Source: UBA1206 sp045600105
GTDB taxonomy: Bacteria; Bacillota; Clostridia; Oscillospirales; CAG-382
Assembly: GCA_045600105.1 (NCBI GenBank)
Contig: JAZRXG010000003.1
Span: 1-28,650 of the forward strand
Length of the DNA stretch: 28,650 nucleotides
Direction: 5' to 3'
Shown here: piece after piece, positions 16,255 through 24,399 of the stretch
How the letters are laid out: every line of letters starts with the position of its first letter
Position numbering within the stretch: position 1 is the first letter of the stretch
The notes under the pieces: generated by a model
Database searches by the model: none
What the model saw: only the letters and a program-made list of their open reading frames with translations
What the model was told of the DNA's origin: nothing
Translations under genes and position numbers: made by a program

Positions 16255-16794
16255 ATGTTCAGCAAAGGCGACAAAGTCATATACGGCACGAGCGGAGTCT
16301 GCACCGTTGTCGATATAACCACATCTCCCTTCGGAGGCGGAGACCTCAGGGTGTATTACGTTCTCAAACCGCTTGACGACAACGCGTCCGTCATCTATAC
16401 GCCTGCCGAAGGCGGCAAAATAGTCGTACGCGCCATCATCAGCAAGGAAGAGGCGCTTGCCCTCATCGCCCGCAAGGACGAAATAGGCACCATTACCGTC
16501 CCGAGCGAAAAGCTCCGCCGCGAATCCTACCGTCAGGCGCTCGCTTCCGCCGACCCCGAACAGTACATAAGCATCATCAAGACCGTCGATCACAGACGCA
16601 AATACGCCTACCGCACTCACCGTCAGCTTGCCATAACCGACACCGAGTACGAAAGAAACGCCAAATACTGCCTCTATAACGAATTATCGCTCGTGTTCGG
16701 CACCACTTTGGAGGAGACCGAAAAAATGCTCGCCCTCACCGAAAAGAAAAAGCAGGCGGCAAAAGAGGAAAGCGAATTCGACGACGAGGAATAG
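16255..16794 (+). CDS. CarD-family transcriptional regulator
   Basis: This 179-residue protein opens FSKGDKVIYGTSGVCTVVDI, the Tudor-like RNA-polymerase-interacting domain of the CarD/TRCF-RID family (about 1-65, including YYVLKPL and the VRAIIS strand end). An alpha-helical C-terminal domain follows (about 75-160), then a charged tail EESEFDDEE. CarD proteins bind the RNA polymerase beta subunit and stabilise open promoter complexes. Here it is a single-gene unit. I chose ATG 16255, preceded by GAGAGAGG; the longer frame would start inside the promoter. It is neighbour to ECF sigma genes, but a direct link is not shown. Confidence 0.88.
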   Translation: MFSKGDKVIYGTSGVCTVVDITTSPFGGGDLRVYYVLKPLDDNASVIYTPAEGGKIVVRAIISKEEALALIARKDEIGTITVPSEKLRRESYRQALASADPEQYISIIKTVDHRRKYAYRTHRQLAITDTEYERNAKYCLYNELSLVFGTTLEETEKMLALTEKKKQAAKEESEFDDEE

Positions 16795-16808
16795 CCCGAA
16801 AATCAGCC

Positions 16809-16846
16809 ATGAGGATTTCCGCTTTTTCGCGGAGATCCTCATTTTA
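16809..16846 (+). terminator. Terminator of the CarD gene
   Basis: ATGAGGATTTCCGC (16809-16822) pairs with GCGGAGATCCTCAT (16829-16842), 14 pairs including one T-G, with loop TTTTTC, followed by TTTAATAAAA. It lies 15 bp after the stop. The core is related to the dispersed GATTTCCGC hairpins in this window. Confidence 0.8.
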
Positions 16847-16880
16847 ATAAAATCTTATAAAAAAAACAATCCCGCGTAAA

Positions 16881-16909
16881 TTGCATTCCGCGTGTCGGAG
16901 TTGTATAAT
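16881..16909 (+). promoter_or_regulatory. Promoter of the hemolysin III-like gene
   Basis: TTGCAT at 16881-16886, a 17-nt spacer and TATAAT at 16904-16909. Transcription would start around 16916, so a start codon upstream of that point is excluded. This helps set the gene start at 16929 or 16935. Confidence 0.75.
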
Positions 16910-16934
16910 AGATGCGGAAACGGAGCTGATGCAC

Positions 16935-17606
16935 ATGAAAAGGACGCCGCTCGCCGAACGCGAAATGCCGTCGTATACCAAAAAAGAAGAATTTCTGAAC
17001 ACCCTGACACACGCGATCGGTGTACCGATAGGCATCGCGGTGCTCATTTCGTCGCTCGTCATCACCCTGCGGAGCGGAGACGCCGCGGCGATAGCCTCGT
17101 CGGCGTTTTACGGCTTTTCGATGATCGCCCTTTACGCCGTGTCGAGCGTTTACCACGGTTTACCTATGGGAATGGGCAAACGCGTCATGCGCGTCGTCGA
17201 CCACTGCACGATATTTTTCCTCATCGCGGGGACCTACGCGCCGATACTGCTTGCCGGCATCCGTCCGTCGCACCCGACTCTCGCGTGGGTTATCTTTGCC
17301 GCCGAGTTCGTGCTTGCGATACTCGGAGCGGTGCTGAACGGCATCGACCTCAAAAGATACAAGGTCTTTTCGATGATATGCTACCTCTTTATGGGCTGGC
17401 TGATAATCTTTTCGATACGCGAAGCGATCGAAGCGATGACAAAAACGGGCTTCTGGTGGCTGCTTTCGGGCGGCATCGCCTTCACCATAGGGGCGGTCCT
17501 TTACGGCGTCGGCAAAAAGAAGCGCTACATCCATTCGGTCTTCCACGTTTTCGTGGTCATCGGAACGGTGCTTCAGGCGGTAAGCGTGATATTCTACGTG
17601 CTGTGA
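16935..17606 (+). CDS. Hemolysin III family / PAQR-type membrane protein
   Basis: This 223-residue protein has about seven membrane helices. Family motifs are in order: EEFLNTLTHAIGVPIG near residue 17 (E...N..TH..G), AVSSVYHG after helix 2, DHCTIFFLIAGTYAPILL starting helix 3, and the paired histidines HSVFHVFVVIG before the last helix. The conserved Asp and His residues form the metal site of the PAQR/HlyIII fold. The physiological role of bacterial members is poorly defined; some have been tested as hemolysins. I prefer ATG 16935, nine bases after GGAG; ATG 16929 is possible but leaves only 3 nt. It is a single-gene unit ending in a repeat hairpin. Confidence 0.9.
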   Translation: MKRTPLAEREMPSYTKKEEFLNTLTHAIGVPIGIAVLISSLVITLRSGDAAAIASSAFYGFSMIALYAVSSVYHGLPMGMGKRVMRVVDHCTIFFLIAGTYAPILLAGIRPSHPTLAWVIFAAEFVLAILGAVLNGIDLKRYKVFSMICYLFMGWLIIFSIREAIEAMTKTGFWWLLSGGIAFTIGAVLYGVGKKKRYIHSVFHVFVVIGTVLQAVSVIFYVL

Positions 17607-17612
17607 GCACGT

Positions 17613-17690
17613 AAAAAAATTGCAAATCAAAAATGGCAAATTGAAAATTATTGAGGATTTCCGCACGAAATGTGCGGAAATCTTTTTATT
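17613..17690. repeat. Composite repeat with terminator hairpin downstream of the HlyIII-like gene
   Basis: The AATTTGCC block (ATTGCAAATC...GGCAAATTGAAAA) leads into GATTTCCGCAC (17656-17666) paired with GTGCGGAAATC (17672-17682), 11 bp with a 5-nt loop, then TTTTTATT. It can terminate the HlyIII-like gene. The order and sequence match the copy at 24400-24463. Confidence 0.75.
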
Positions 17691-17698
17691 GATTTTAT

Positions 17699-17834
17699 CT
17701 TTCATCATCCGCGAGCGTTCGACTTGACTTTTTGCCTTCATCAACAAACCTCTCAGTCGCCTGTCGGCGACAGCTCTCCTTACCAAGGCGAGCCTGCCTC
17801 AAGACAGCCTCGGTTTACAGAGATAATTGACGGC
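17699..17834 (+). mobile_element. Partial MITE-like element
   Basis: This begins CTTTCATCATCCGCGAG and continues through TCAACAAACCTCTCAGTCGC and CTTACCAAG, which matches the reverse complement of the right end of the element at 20426-20709. It then carries GACAGCCTCGGTTTACAGAG, matching that element's inner left part. It stops after GACGG without a second terminal repeat, so it is a truncated or rearranged copy. It encodes no protein. Confidence 0.7.
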
Positions 17835-17892
17835 AAAATTCGCGCCTTGCAGGAGACGGATCTCACCACCGGCTGAATGCCATATAAAAATC

Positions 17893-17948
17893 AAAAGGAA
17901 TTTCGCACAACTGCGAAATTCCTTTTCTTTTTACTTAAGGCTTAATGC
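17893..17948. terminator. Repeat-derived hairpin ending the ABC exporter gene
   Basis: A perfect 15-bp stem (17893-17907 with 17912-17926, loop CAAC) lies just past the stop of the minus-strand exporter. CTTAAGGCTTAATGC follows at 17934-17948. It is the inverted copy of the unit at 12808-12862. It separates convergent genes and could terminate from both sides. Confidence 0.75.
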
Positions 17949-17954
17949 TTTCCG

Positions 17955-19676
17955 TCATTCTTCTCTGAACTGGAGCGCGTACAGCTCCTTATACGTTCCG
18001 CCGAGGGCGATAAGCTCGTCGTGAGTGCCGCGTTCGGTGACTTTGCCGTTCATTATGACGGCGATCTCGTCGGCGTTGCGGATGGTGGAAAGTCTGTGCG
18101 CCACGACGATGGTCGTTCTGCCCTTGCAGAGCTCGTCGAGTGCCTGCTGGATGAGCACCTCGGTGGTGTTGTCGAGTGCGGACGTCGCTTCGTCGAGTAT
18201 GAGGATGGCGGGGTCCTTGAGGAATACGCGCGCAATGCTCAGCCTCTGCTTCTGTCCGCCCGAAAGCTTGACGCCGCGTTCGCCTATCTGCGAATCGTAG
18301 CCGTTTTCGAGCTTCATGACGTAATCGTGGATGTTCGCCTTTTTGGCGGCTTCATATATCTCCTCGTCCGTCGCGTCAAGTCTGCCGTAACGGATGTTTT
18401 CTTTTATCGTGCCCGAGAAGAGGAAAACGTCCTGCTGAACGATGCCGATGTTCTTTCTGAGCGAGTCCATCGTGAGCTTTCTTATATCTTTTCCGTCGAT
18501 CTCGATGCTTCCGCAGTCCTTCTGCAGACGGTAGAAATTGGGGATGAGGTGGCATATCGTGGTCTTGCCTCCGCCGGAGGGACCGACGAGCGCGAGCTTG
18601 CAGCCCTTTTCGATGTGGAGGTCGACGCCTTTGAGCGCGTCCTTTGTCGTTTCGTAGGAGAACGACACGTTTTTGAAGTCGATGACGCCGTTGATATCCG
18701 TCAGCTCCTCGGCTCCCGCGTCGTCAAGCTCGGGCGGCATATCCATTATCTCGATGAATCTCTTGTATCCGCTGACGCCGTCCTGATACTGCTCCATGAA
18801 GTTGATGAGCGTGGTGACGGGCGAAATGAACAGGTTGACCGACACGATGAACGTGGAATAATCGCCGAAATTGATGCGTTCCGAATAAAGGAAAAGTCCG
18901 CCCGCGATGAGGATGATGACGTTGAACACGTCGGTGACGAAAGACGTGGACGAGAAGAATTTTGCCATGGCGTTGTAGGAACGCTTCGACGCCGACTTGA
19001 ATTCGCCGTTGCCGACTTCGAATTTTTCGATCTCTTTTTCGGAGTTGGTGTACGCCTTGGTGACGCGTATGCCCGATACCGAGCTTTCGACGGCGGCGTT
19101 GATGGACGCCATGCTCGTTCTTCTCGCGCTGAACGCCTCACGCATACGCTTGCGGAAGAAGAGCGACACGCAGACGAGGATGGGCACGCAGGCGAAGATG
19201 ATGAGGGTCAGGAACACGTCGATGGTGCAGAGGTACACGAACGAGCAGATTATCATGACCGTGCTGATGAGCAGGTTTTCGGGTCCGTGGTGAGCGAGCT
19301 CGCAGACGTCGAAAAGGTCGGTGGTCATGCGCGACATTATTTTGCCCGTTTCGTGCTCGTCGTAGAACGAGAACGGCAGCTTCTGCAGATGCGCGAAAAG
19401 GTCGTGTCTCATCTGCGCCTGCATACCGACGCCGATGAGATGCCCGTAATACTGCACGAAGTAGCGGAGCAGCATCCTCACGAGATACAGCACCAGCACC
19501 ACGACGCCCGCGATGACGATCGACTTGTAGAGCTTTTCGGGTATGTACTTGTTGAGCATCTTGTTCGTCACGACGGGGTAGGTCATGCCGATGACCGATA
19601 TGAGCAGAGACGCGAGCATATCGAGGACGAACAGTTTCTTATACGGTTTGTAATAGGCAACGAATCGTTTTAACAT
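17955..19676 (-). CDS. ABC exporter half-transporter (MsbA/MdlB type, fused permease-ATPase)
   Basis: This 573-residue protein has an N-terminal six-helix membrane domain (about 10-300) and a C-terminal ATPase. Visible motifs are Walker A GPSGGGKTT at 365-373, the Q-loop near 414 (GIVQQDVFLF), signature LSGGQKQR at 471-478, Walker B ILILDEA at 491-497, the D-loop SALD and H-loop His527 (VVAHRLST). It would work as a dimer, exporting a lipid, peptide or drug; the substrate cannot be told. ATG follows a GGAG SD by 8 nt. No second half-transporter is adjacent, which suggests a homodimer. It is transcribed alone from a consensus promoter. Confidence 0.95.
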   Translation of the reverse strand: MLKRFVAYYKPYKKLFVLDMLASLLISVIGMTYPVVTNKMLNKYIPEKLYKSIVIAGVVVLVLYLVRMLLRYFVQYYGHLIGVGMQAQMRHDLFAHLQKLPFSFYDEHETGKIMSRMTTDLFDVCELAHHGPENLLISTVMIICSFVYLCTIDVFLTLIIFACVPILVCVSLFFRKRMREAFSARRTSMASINAAVESSVSGIRVTKAYTNSEKEIEKFEVGNGEFKSASKRSYNAMAKFFSSTSFVTDVFNVIILIAGGLFLYSERINFGDYSTFIVSVNLFISPVTTLINFMEQYQDGVSGYKRFIEIMDMPPELDDAGAEELTDINGVIDFKNVSFSYETTKDALKGVDLHIEKGCKLALVGPSGGGKTTICHLIPNFYRLQKDCGSIEIDGKDIRKLTMDSLRKNIGIVQQDVFLFSGTIKENIRYGRLDATDEEIYEAAKKANIHDYVMKLENGYDSQIGERGVKLSGGQKQRLSIARVFLKDPAILILDEATSALDNTTEVLIQQALDELCKGRTTIVVAHRLSTIRNADEIAVIMNGKVTERGTHDELIALGGTYKELYALQFREE

Positions 19677-19709
19677 AGTATCAGCTCCGTATTTGTCATT
19701 ATATATAGA

Positions 19710-19737
19710 ATTATAACATCTTTTGACGCAATTTCAA
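19710..19737 (-). promoter_or_regulatory. Promoter of the ABC exporter
   Basis: On the minus strand TTGAAA (19737-19732), a 16-nt spacer and TATAAT (19715-19710). It is divergent from, and 17 bp away from, the sigma-2 promoter. Confidence 0.7.
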
Positions 19738-19754
19738 GCGAAAAAATTTATTTG

Positions 19755-19783
19755 TTGAATATTTTTTCGCATTGTGCTAAAAT
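19755..19783 (+). promoter_or_regulatory. Promoter of sigma-2
   Basis: TTGAAT (19755-19760), a 17-nt spacer and TAAAAT (19778-19783). The -10 surroundings TGTGCTAAAATATTTTTG differ by one base from those of the sigma-3 promoter. The leader is about 65 nt. Confidence 0.65.
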
Positions 19784-19855
19784 ATTTTTGAAAAAGCCAA
19801 ACGATTTTCTTCTTCATTCCGTTTATAGTACGTAAAACATTTCCGGAGATGTGAT

Positions 19856-20386
19856 ATGAACATAAGCAAAACGGCTTGCGACGGGTACCTGTCGGCATTC
19901 CGTGACGGCGATACGTCGGCGTTCGACTCCCTTTATCGGGAAACGTACAAGCTGATGTATTCCTACGCGCTTTCCGTCACGAACGACGCGCACCTCGCCG
20001 ACGACGCTTCGCAGGAGGCATTCATAAAAATCTATAGAAAAGCCTCGACCTACAAAACGGGGTCGAATCCGATCGCGTGGATGATATCCATCGTCCGCAA
20101 CGCGTCGCTCGACCTGATGCGCGAGAGAAGCGGCGAGAGGACGGCGGAAATACGAGTTTCGGTGCGTTCCCCCGAGGACGGGATCGCGTCAAGGGACAGC
20201 GTGAGAGACATCCTTTCGCACCTCGGCAAAAAGGAGCGCGAGGTAGTCGTGCTGCGCGTCTACGGCGGCTGCACCGTCGAGGAAGCGGCGGAGGCCCTCG
20301 GCATCAGCTTCGGCAGCGCCAACTGGCGTTATCATTCGGCCGTAAAAAAGCTGAGAAAACTCTTGGAAAAGGAACAAGGCAAATAA
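19856..20386 (+). CDS. ECF-type RNA polymerase sigma factor (sigma-2)
   Basis: This 176-residue sigma factor has region 2 at about 10-85 (SAFRDGDTSAFDSLYRETYKL, then DDASQEAFIKIYRKA and AWMISIVRNASLDLMR) and region 4 from about 115 (LGKKEREVVVLRVYGGCTVEEAAEALGISFGSANWRYHSAVKKLRKLL, split here for description into the DxLG-type helix and the HTH). ATG 19856 lies 7 nt after GGAG. Unlike the other two sigma genes in the window it does not overlap a membrane-protein gene. The candidate partner begins 453 bp downstream, after a MITE-like element and other repeats. No terminator of its own is obvious before the repeats. Confidence 0.92.
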   Translation: MNISKTACDGYLSAFRDGDTSAFDSLYRETYKLMYSYALSVTNDAHLADDASQEAFIKIYRKASTYKTGSNPIAWMISIVRNASLDLMRERSGERTAEIRVSVRSPEDGIASRDSVRDILSHLGKKEREVVVLRVYGGCTVEEAAEALGISFGSANWRYHSAVKKLRKLLEKEQGK

Positions 20387-20425
20387 CACCGCAACTCCTG
20401 ATTGAAAAGATTTCCATTCATTTGG

Positions 20426-20709
20426 CTTTCATCATCCGATAGCGTCAGCAAAATTTCTTATTTCACATCAACAAACCTCTCACCCGCTCCGCGGGAGCTC
20501 TCCTTACCAAGGCGAGCCTACTGTCAGACAGCCTCGGTTTACAGAGACAATCAACAGCTGACGCCTTTGCGTGTGATAATTTCAATTATCGTAAACGGCG
20601 AACTGCGTGCAATGGCTCCACTTGGTAAGGGGAGCTGTCGCCGACAGGCGACTGAGAGGTTTGTTGATGAAGGCAAAAAGTCAAATCGAAAGCTCGCGGA
20701 TGATGAAAG
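20426..20709. mobile_element. Complete MITE-like element between sigma-2 and its presumed partner
   Basis: This 284-bp non-coding element has imperfect inverted ends: CTTTCATCATCCG at 20426 and CGGATGATGAAAG ending at 20709. Matched inner blocks follow (TCAACAAACCTCTCA and TGAGAGGTTTGTTGA; CTTACCAAG and CTTGGTAAG). A small perfect hairpin sits near the centre (GATAATT at 20575, AATTATC at 20584). No transposase is encoded, so any movement would need an enzyme in trans. A partial relative lies at 17699-17834. It accounts for most of the 453-bp gap after sigma-2. Confidence 0.75.
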
Positions 20710-20726
20710 ATCAACTCAATGAAAAA

Positions 20727-20812
20727 GATTTCCGCGCGGAAACGTGCGGAAATCCACCTTAACTCTAAGCTCCTAACTCATACCCCGGGTCGTCGAGGAC
20801 GCCGACCCCTAC
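20727..20812. repeat. Repeat cluster: GATTTCCGC hairpin and GTAGGGG repeat
   Basis: GATTTCCGC (20727-20735) pairs with GCGGAAATC (20745-20753). A spacer with AACTCTAAGCTCCTAACTC follows, then the reverse complement of the 12903 repeat (20785-20812). Nothing here is coding. The next gene's SD begins at 20825. Confidence 0.65.
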
Positions 20813-20839
20813 ATTTTCAACCGCAAAGGAGAAAAACCA

Positions 20840-23479
20840 ATGAACGAAGAAGAAAAATGGCTCAAAAGCAAAATAGAAAACGCCGTGAACGAGAACGCGT
20901 CGTTCCGTCTTGCCGAGGTCAAGGAAAAGGCGGTCACGGCAGACGCAGTGAAAGCATTGCCCGCAAAGAAGCGCTCCGTGCTGAAGACGGCTCTCACCGC
21001 GGTCTCCTGCGTCGTGGTGGCGCTGACGATCGCCGCTCTCGCGGCGTCGCCGTTCATTTTCAAAAACCCGCCTGCCGCCCCGGGCGACGGTGAGGAAGTG
21101 ACGGACAGATCAAAAGACGACGTGAGTGTGGCAGCAGACGTTGACCCGATAACAGAAGAAATCAGCGGCCCTTCCGTCGAAGAGTCCCGCCCGGACGAGG
21201 AACCCTATCCTATCGAGCCAATTGAGTATTTCAATCCCATCTGTTCTGAATTGGAGAGTATATGCGGAATAAGTCTCGCGGATGAAAGTATAGAAGATAT
21301 ATACGTCTGCGTCTGCGATTTACCGTCGGGCGAAGTATACAAAGGTTTTTCCGTTTACAGAGAAGGCAAAACTATTGCGATGAAAATCGACAGAAACAAC
21401 GGTATTTCCGAAACCGTTTATTTCTGCACTGATTCCGAATACTATCTTAAAAACGTACTTGGCGAAGACTACTCCGTTCAGATATCATCTGCGCACGTCA
21501 AAGAAATAACCCGCGAAATCGAATTGATCTCCGAGTTTATGCGCACTTCTCCGTTGATCGTATGCAAATGCACCATATCCGACGAAGCCGAGTTCTCTTC
21601 TGTCGAAGAAATACTCGAATCCGTCGGCTGTGTTAACGGGAACATGAAAGCCGATGAATTCATATTCCGTTTTGATTCCGTTTACGACGGTTCGGGATCT
21701 CTCGGCGTGTCGCTCGGAGACTCCGTCAAAAGGGAGCATTGCACCTACGAGTTCGCCTGCAATGCAAGCTATGAAGAAGTACGCTCCCGTTTCGGCAAGT
21801 ACGAAGCTGACGCGGATCATACCGGCAGTTCAACGGTGTTCTGTGTCCCCGCGTCCGTGCTGACCGACGACGATATAGCATTTTTGGCAAAGTGCATTAT
21901 TCCAAATATGTCCGGCATACTGAGAAACGAATCCAAAGATTACGAGTTTTATACTTTGAACTTGCTCGACTGCGACACGCGGGGCTTTGAAAGCATGTCA
22001 GTCAAAGAAGAAAACGGAAAATATTATCTTGACGTTCGTCTTTACAAATACGTTACCGAGCTTTTCGGCAATGTTCGCGTCTGCAGCGATCAGATATTCG
22101 AAATAAGCAAAGATGTTTACAACGAGGCAAAAAATATACTTGCTTTGTCCGACGCGGCAAAAAATGTTGATTTTGATATTTACTTCTCCGTCTTCAGTGC
22201 TGTCAGGACGGCTTACAACTGCGAAAAATCGGACGATTTTCCGTCTTTCAACGATACTGATACCGCATACACACTTCGCAATATGCTCTGCGGAGAAAAA
22301 AATTCGCCTATCGGCGGGTTCCGAGCCGTAGTCGGCGCCGAATGGAGCAATGAAGAACCGTCGCTTCTCCGTCTGAAGATACGTTATCCGTACGGTACGA
22401 TTACAGACGCGTATATCAAATACGACTTCAGCAGCGAAAGAGATTCGATTTTCTTTGATAACACGTCAGAGCTTGACGGGGAAAGCATAAAATTCATCAA
22501 TGCGTTCATAGACGGCGCGGAAGAAATTTTTATTTCCCCGCATATTCCCGATCTTTCTTCCTGCAGCGATGCCAAAGAAGCCATCAGTTTTCTGTTCCAC
22601 TATATTTTCCGGGACACCGCGGAAATCGAAGTTAACTTTGTTGCGCTTTTGAAACTCGAAACAGATGAATTCTACGCAGTAGTAAGAAGCGAAAGCGGAT
22701 TAGAGTATTGGCTCTGTATAGACGAAGAGGTCTTCGGAATACTCGCGGAAAAATACGGATACAAAGTCAATTTCTTTGATTTTCTCACCATGGAAGACGT
22801 TATGCTTATTTCAAGAAGTTACGCAAGTCTGAAATCAGTTCTGTATGAACTGAACAGCCCCGTTTCTCCGATTCCTCTGCCCCACTACGATCCGCTGACC
22901 GACGCGGTCAACGCGATAACGGGCAAAGAATATATCGCGGTCAAATCGATCGAAATGTTCAAAGTCACATACGATACGTTTTTCCGCATCGACGCGCTCG
23001 ATGCCGAAGGCGGCGTTACGTCCTATTACGTCTGCGGCGTCGGGAAGGACCTCTTTATGGCTTGTGCTTCCGGCGACGACGGTGTGATCGCGGATGCTTT
23101 GATGGGGTGTGAACTCAGAACGTACGACGAATGCGAAGAGATACTGAACCAGATACGTCCGACGGAAGAAGACGGAGTATTCGCTTTCGACACCTTCTCT
23201 TTTGCAAACGATTCCGAACTCTATAAAGCCGGAGATCCCGGAGTGAAGACCGAAGGATTCGTCAATACCCGCCCGAGCGGCAGTGATCTGCCCGTTTCGG
23301 TGCTGCTTGAAAAAGCCAAGGCGGAATGTACGGTGGAATACGATACCGTACGCATTCAATTCGACCCGAGATCCTATGTGTTCAGAATTGATTTTTACGT
23401 CAAAGACATCGTCGGCGGCGATGAAAGCGTCTATGTCGATCTCGCGGGACGTACAAAGCTGATAGTTTACGGCGAATAA
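20840..23479 (+). CDS. Large single-pass membrane protein of unknown function, presumed sigma-2 partner
   Basis: This 879-residue protein has a cytoplasmic N-terminus (1-46), one hydrophobic helix (about 47-74, VLKTALTAVSCVVVALTIAA), an acidic linker rich in Glu, Asp, Ser and Pro (about 78-125), then a large outer region of about 750 residues with no motif I recognise. Topology and position resemble the LRR and 389-residue proteins that follow the other two sigma genes, so a sigma-binding or sensing role is a reasonable inference. ATG 20840 follows an AAAGGAG SD. By eye, the stretch from about 21200 to 22900 is richer in A+T than the flanking housekeeping genes, suggesting different ancestry for the outer part. 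Confidence 0.75.
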   Translation: MNEEEKWLKSKIENAVNENASFRLAEVKEKAVTADAVKALPAKKRSVLKTALTAVSCVVVALTIAALAASPFIFKNPPAAPGDGEEVTDRSKDDVSVAADVDPITEEISGPSVEESRPDEEPYPIEPIEYFNPICSELESICGISLADESIEDIYVCVCDLPSGEVYKGFSVYREGKTIAMKIDRNNGISETVYFCTDSEYYLKNVLGEDYSVQISSAHVKEITREIELISEFMRTSPLIVCKCTISDEAEFSSVEEILESVGCVNGNMKADEFIFRFDSVYDGSGSLGVSLGDSVKREHCTYEFACNASYEEVRSRFGKYEADADHTGSSTVFCVPASVLTDDDIAFLAKCIIPNMSGILRNESKDYEFYTLNLLDCDTRGFESMSVKEENGKYYLDVRLYKYVTELFGNVRVCSDQIFEISKDVYNEAKNILALSDAAKNVDFDIYFSVFSAVRTAYNCEKSDDFPSFNDTDTAYTLRNMLCGEKNSPIGGFRAVVGAEWSNEEPSLLRLKIRYPYGTITDAYIKYDFSSERDSIFFDNTSELDGESIKFINAFIDGAEEIFISPHIPDLSSCSDAKEAISFLFHYIFRDTAEIEVNFVALLKLETDEFYAVVRSESGLEYWLCIDEEVFGILAEKYGYKVNFFDFLTMEDVMLISRSYASLKSVLYELNSPVSPIPLPHYDPLTDAVNAITGKEYIAVKSIEMFKVTYDTFFRIDALDAEGGVTSYYVCGVGKDLFMACASGDDGVIADALMGCELRTYDECEEILNQIRPTEEDGVFAFDTFSFANDSELYKAGDPGVKTEGFVNTRPSGSDLPVSVLLEKAKAECTVEYDTVRIQFDPRSYVFRIDFYVKDIVGGDESVYVDLAGRTKLIVYGE

Positions 23480-23496
23480 ATATTAGATCAATCCAC

Positions 23497-23525
23497 TTGC
23501 AAAATCCCTCCGTTTGTGATAGAAT
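23497..23525 (+). promoter_or_regulatory. Promoter of the 280-residue membrane-protein gene, inside an inverted repeat
   Basis: TTGCAA (23497-23502), a 17-nt spacer and TAGAAT (23520-23525). The spacer carries the left arm of a 17-bp perfect inverted repeat whose right arm holds the SD, so a transcript from this promoter lacks the left arm. Confidence 0.6.
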
Positions 23526-23555
23526 AAATCGTATTCTGACAAACGGAGGGATTTT
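23501..23555 (+). terminator. Hairpin with sequestered SD: terminator of the 879-residue gene and leader of the next
   Basis: AAAATCCCTCCGTTTGT (23501-23517) is exactly complementary to 23539-23555. The loop itself pairs (AGAATA 23521-23526 with TATTCT 23532-23537). The right arm ends GGAGGGATTTTT directly before the ATG at 23557. In read-through RNA from upstream the stem and U-run would act as a terminator and hide the GGAGGG SD (23545-23550). Confidence 0.7.
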
Positions 23556-23556
23556 T

Positions 23557-24399
23557 ATGAAATATATTTTCGGCATCAACGTCACCGAAGACGTGAACAA
23601 CGAAAAACTCGACGGCGAACCGCTCATTGAAAAAGAAGCGGACGAAGAACAGATAGGACTGCTCACAAAGCTGATGGAGCTTGAAGAAAAAATCAACTCC
23701 TACGCTCCCAAGCCCGACAGAAAAAAGCCCGTCGGCAAGCTCTGCGGTCTGTGGGCCGCCGTCATCGCGGCGTGCGTCGTGATAACGCTCATCAACGGAA
23801 GCATAAAGATAAGCGACCCGTTTTCGATCCTCGGCATCGGACTCGCGGTCATCCTCGGCGGCGTGTTCGTGAAAAACGTTCTTATGTCAAAGGCAGCGGA
23901 AGCCCCCAAGGTGCCCGAGGAAGACACGGCGCAGTACAAGACCATGACCGCCAAAGCCGACGACAACGCAAAAGAACAATTCGGCATCCCCGACGACGCC
24001 GTCAATATGGACGTGCTTTCGTTCATGTACACCGATAAGGACGGAAAATTCAAGGTCTATTCAAAGCTCGGCATATCCATTTACCTCAACAACCCCAAAA
24101 AGGTGTTCATCCGTGACGGAAAAATGTATTTTGCCGACCTCACGTCGCTGTTCGCCATCCCCGTCGATACGCTCGGAGAGCCCGTCCTCGTCGACAAGAC
24201 GGTCAACCTGCCCTGGTGGAACAAGGAAAATCCCTACAATTCGGCAAAATACGCCGAGTACAAGATACATCCGAACAACATCGGCACGCTTTCGGTGAAG
24301 ACCTATTACGCCATCCCGCTCACGGCGAACGGCGAAGACTACACCCTCTGCATCCCGCCGTATGAAAAAGAAGTTTTCGACGAATTGGTATCAAAATAA
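23557..24399 (+). CDS. Two-helix membrane protein of unknown function
   Basis: This 280-residue protein starts at ATG 23557, six bases after GGAGGG; the open frame extends 60 bp upstream only through the promoter and hairpin. Residues 1-58 are acidic and probably form a coiled helix (EEQIGLLTKLMELEEKINSYA). Two helices follow at about 62-80 and 88-109 (a hairpin with both ends cytoplasmic). The remainder, about 115-280, is a soluble domain with alternating strands (KVYSKLGISIYLNNPKKVFIR split by short loops, PVDTLGEPVLVDKTV) that could be a PH-like fold. I do not recognise the family. It is a single-gene unit between two sigma modules. Confidence 0.75.
   Translation: MKYIFGINVTEDVNNEKLDGEPLIEKEADEEQIGLLTKLMELEEKINSYAPKPDRKKPVGKLCGLWAAVIAACVVITLINGSIKISDPFSILGIGLAVILGGVFVKNVLMSKAAEAPKVPEEDTAQYKTMTAKADDNAKEQFGIPDDAVNMDVLSFMYTDKDGKFKVYSKLGISIYLNNPKKVFIRDGKMYFADLTSLFAIPVDTLGEPVLVDKTVNLPWWNKENPYNSAKYAEYKIHPNNIGTLSVKTYYAIPLTANGEDYTLCIPPYEKEVFDELVSK

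Noticed and set aside
18021..19673. Long plus-strand open frame opposite the ABC exporter
   Set aside because: It is an antisense mirror of a complete ABC exporter with all motifs; composition (Asp/Val/Arg-rich) is that of a shadow frame.
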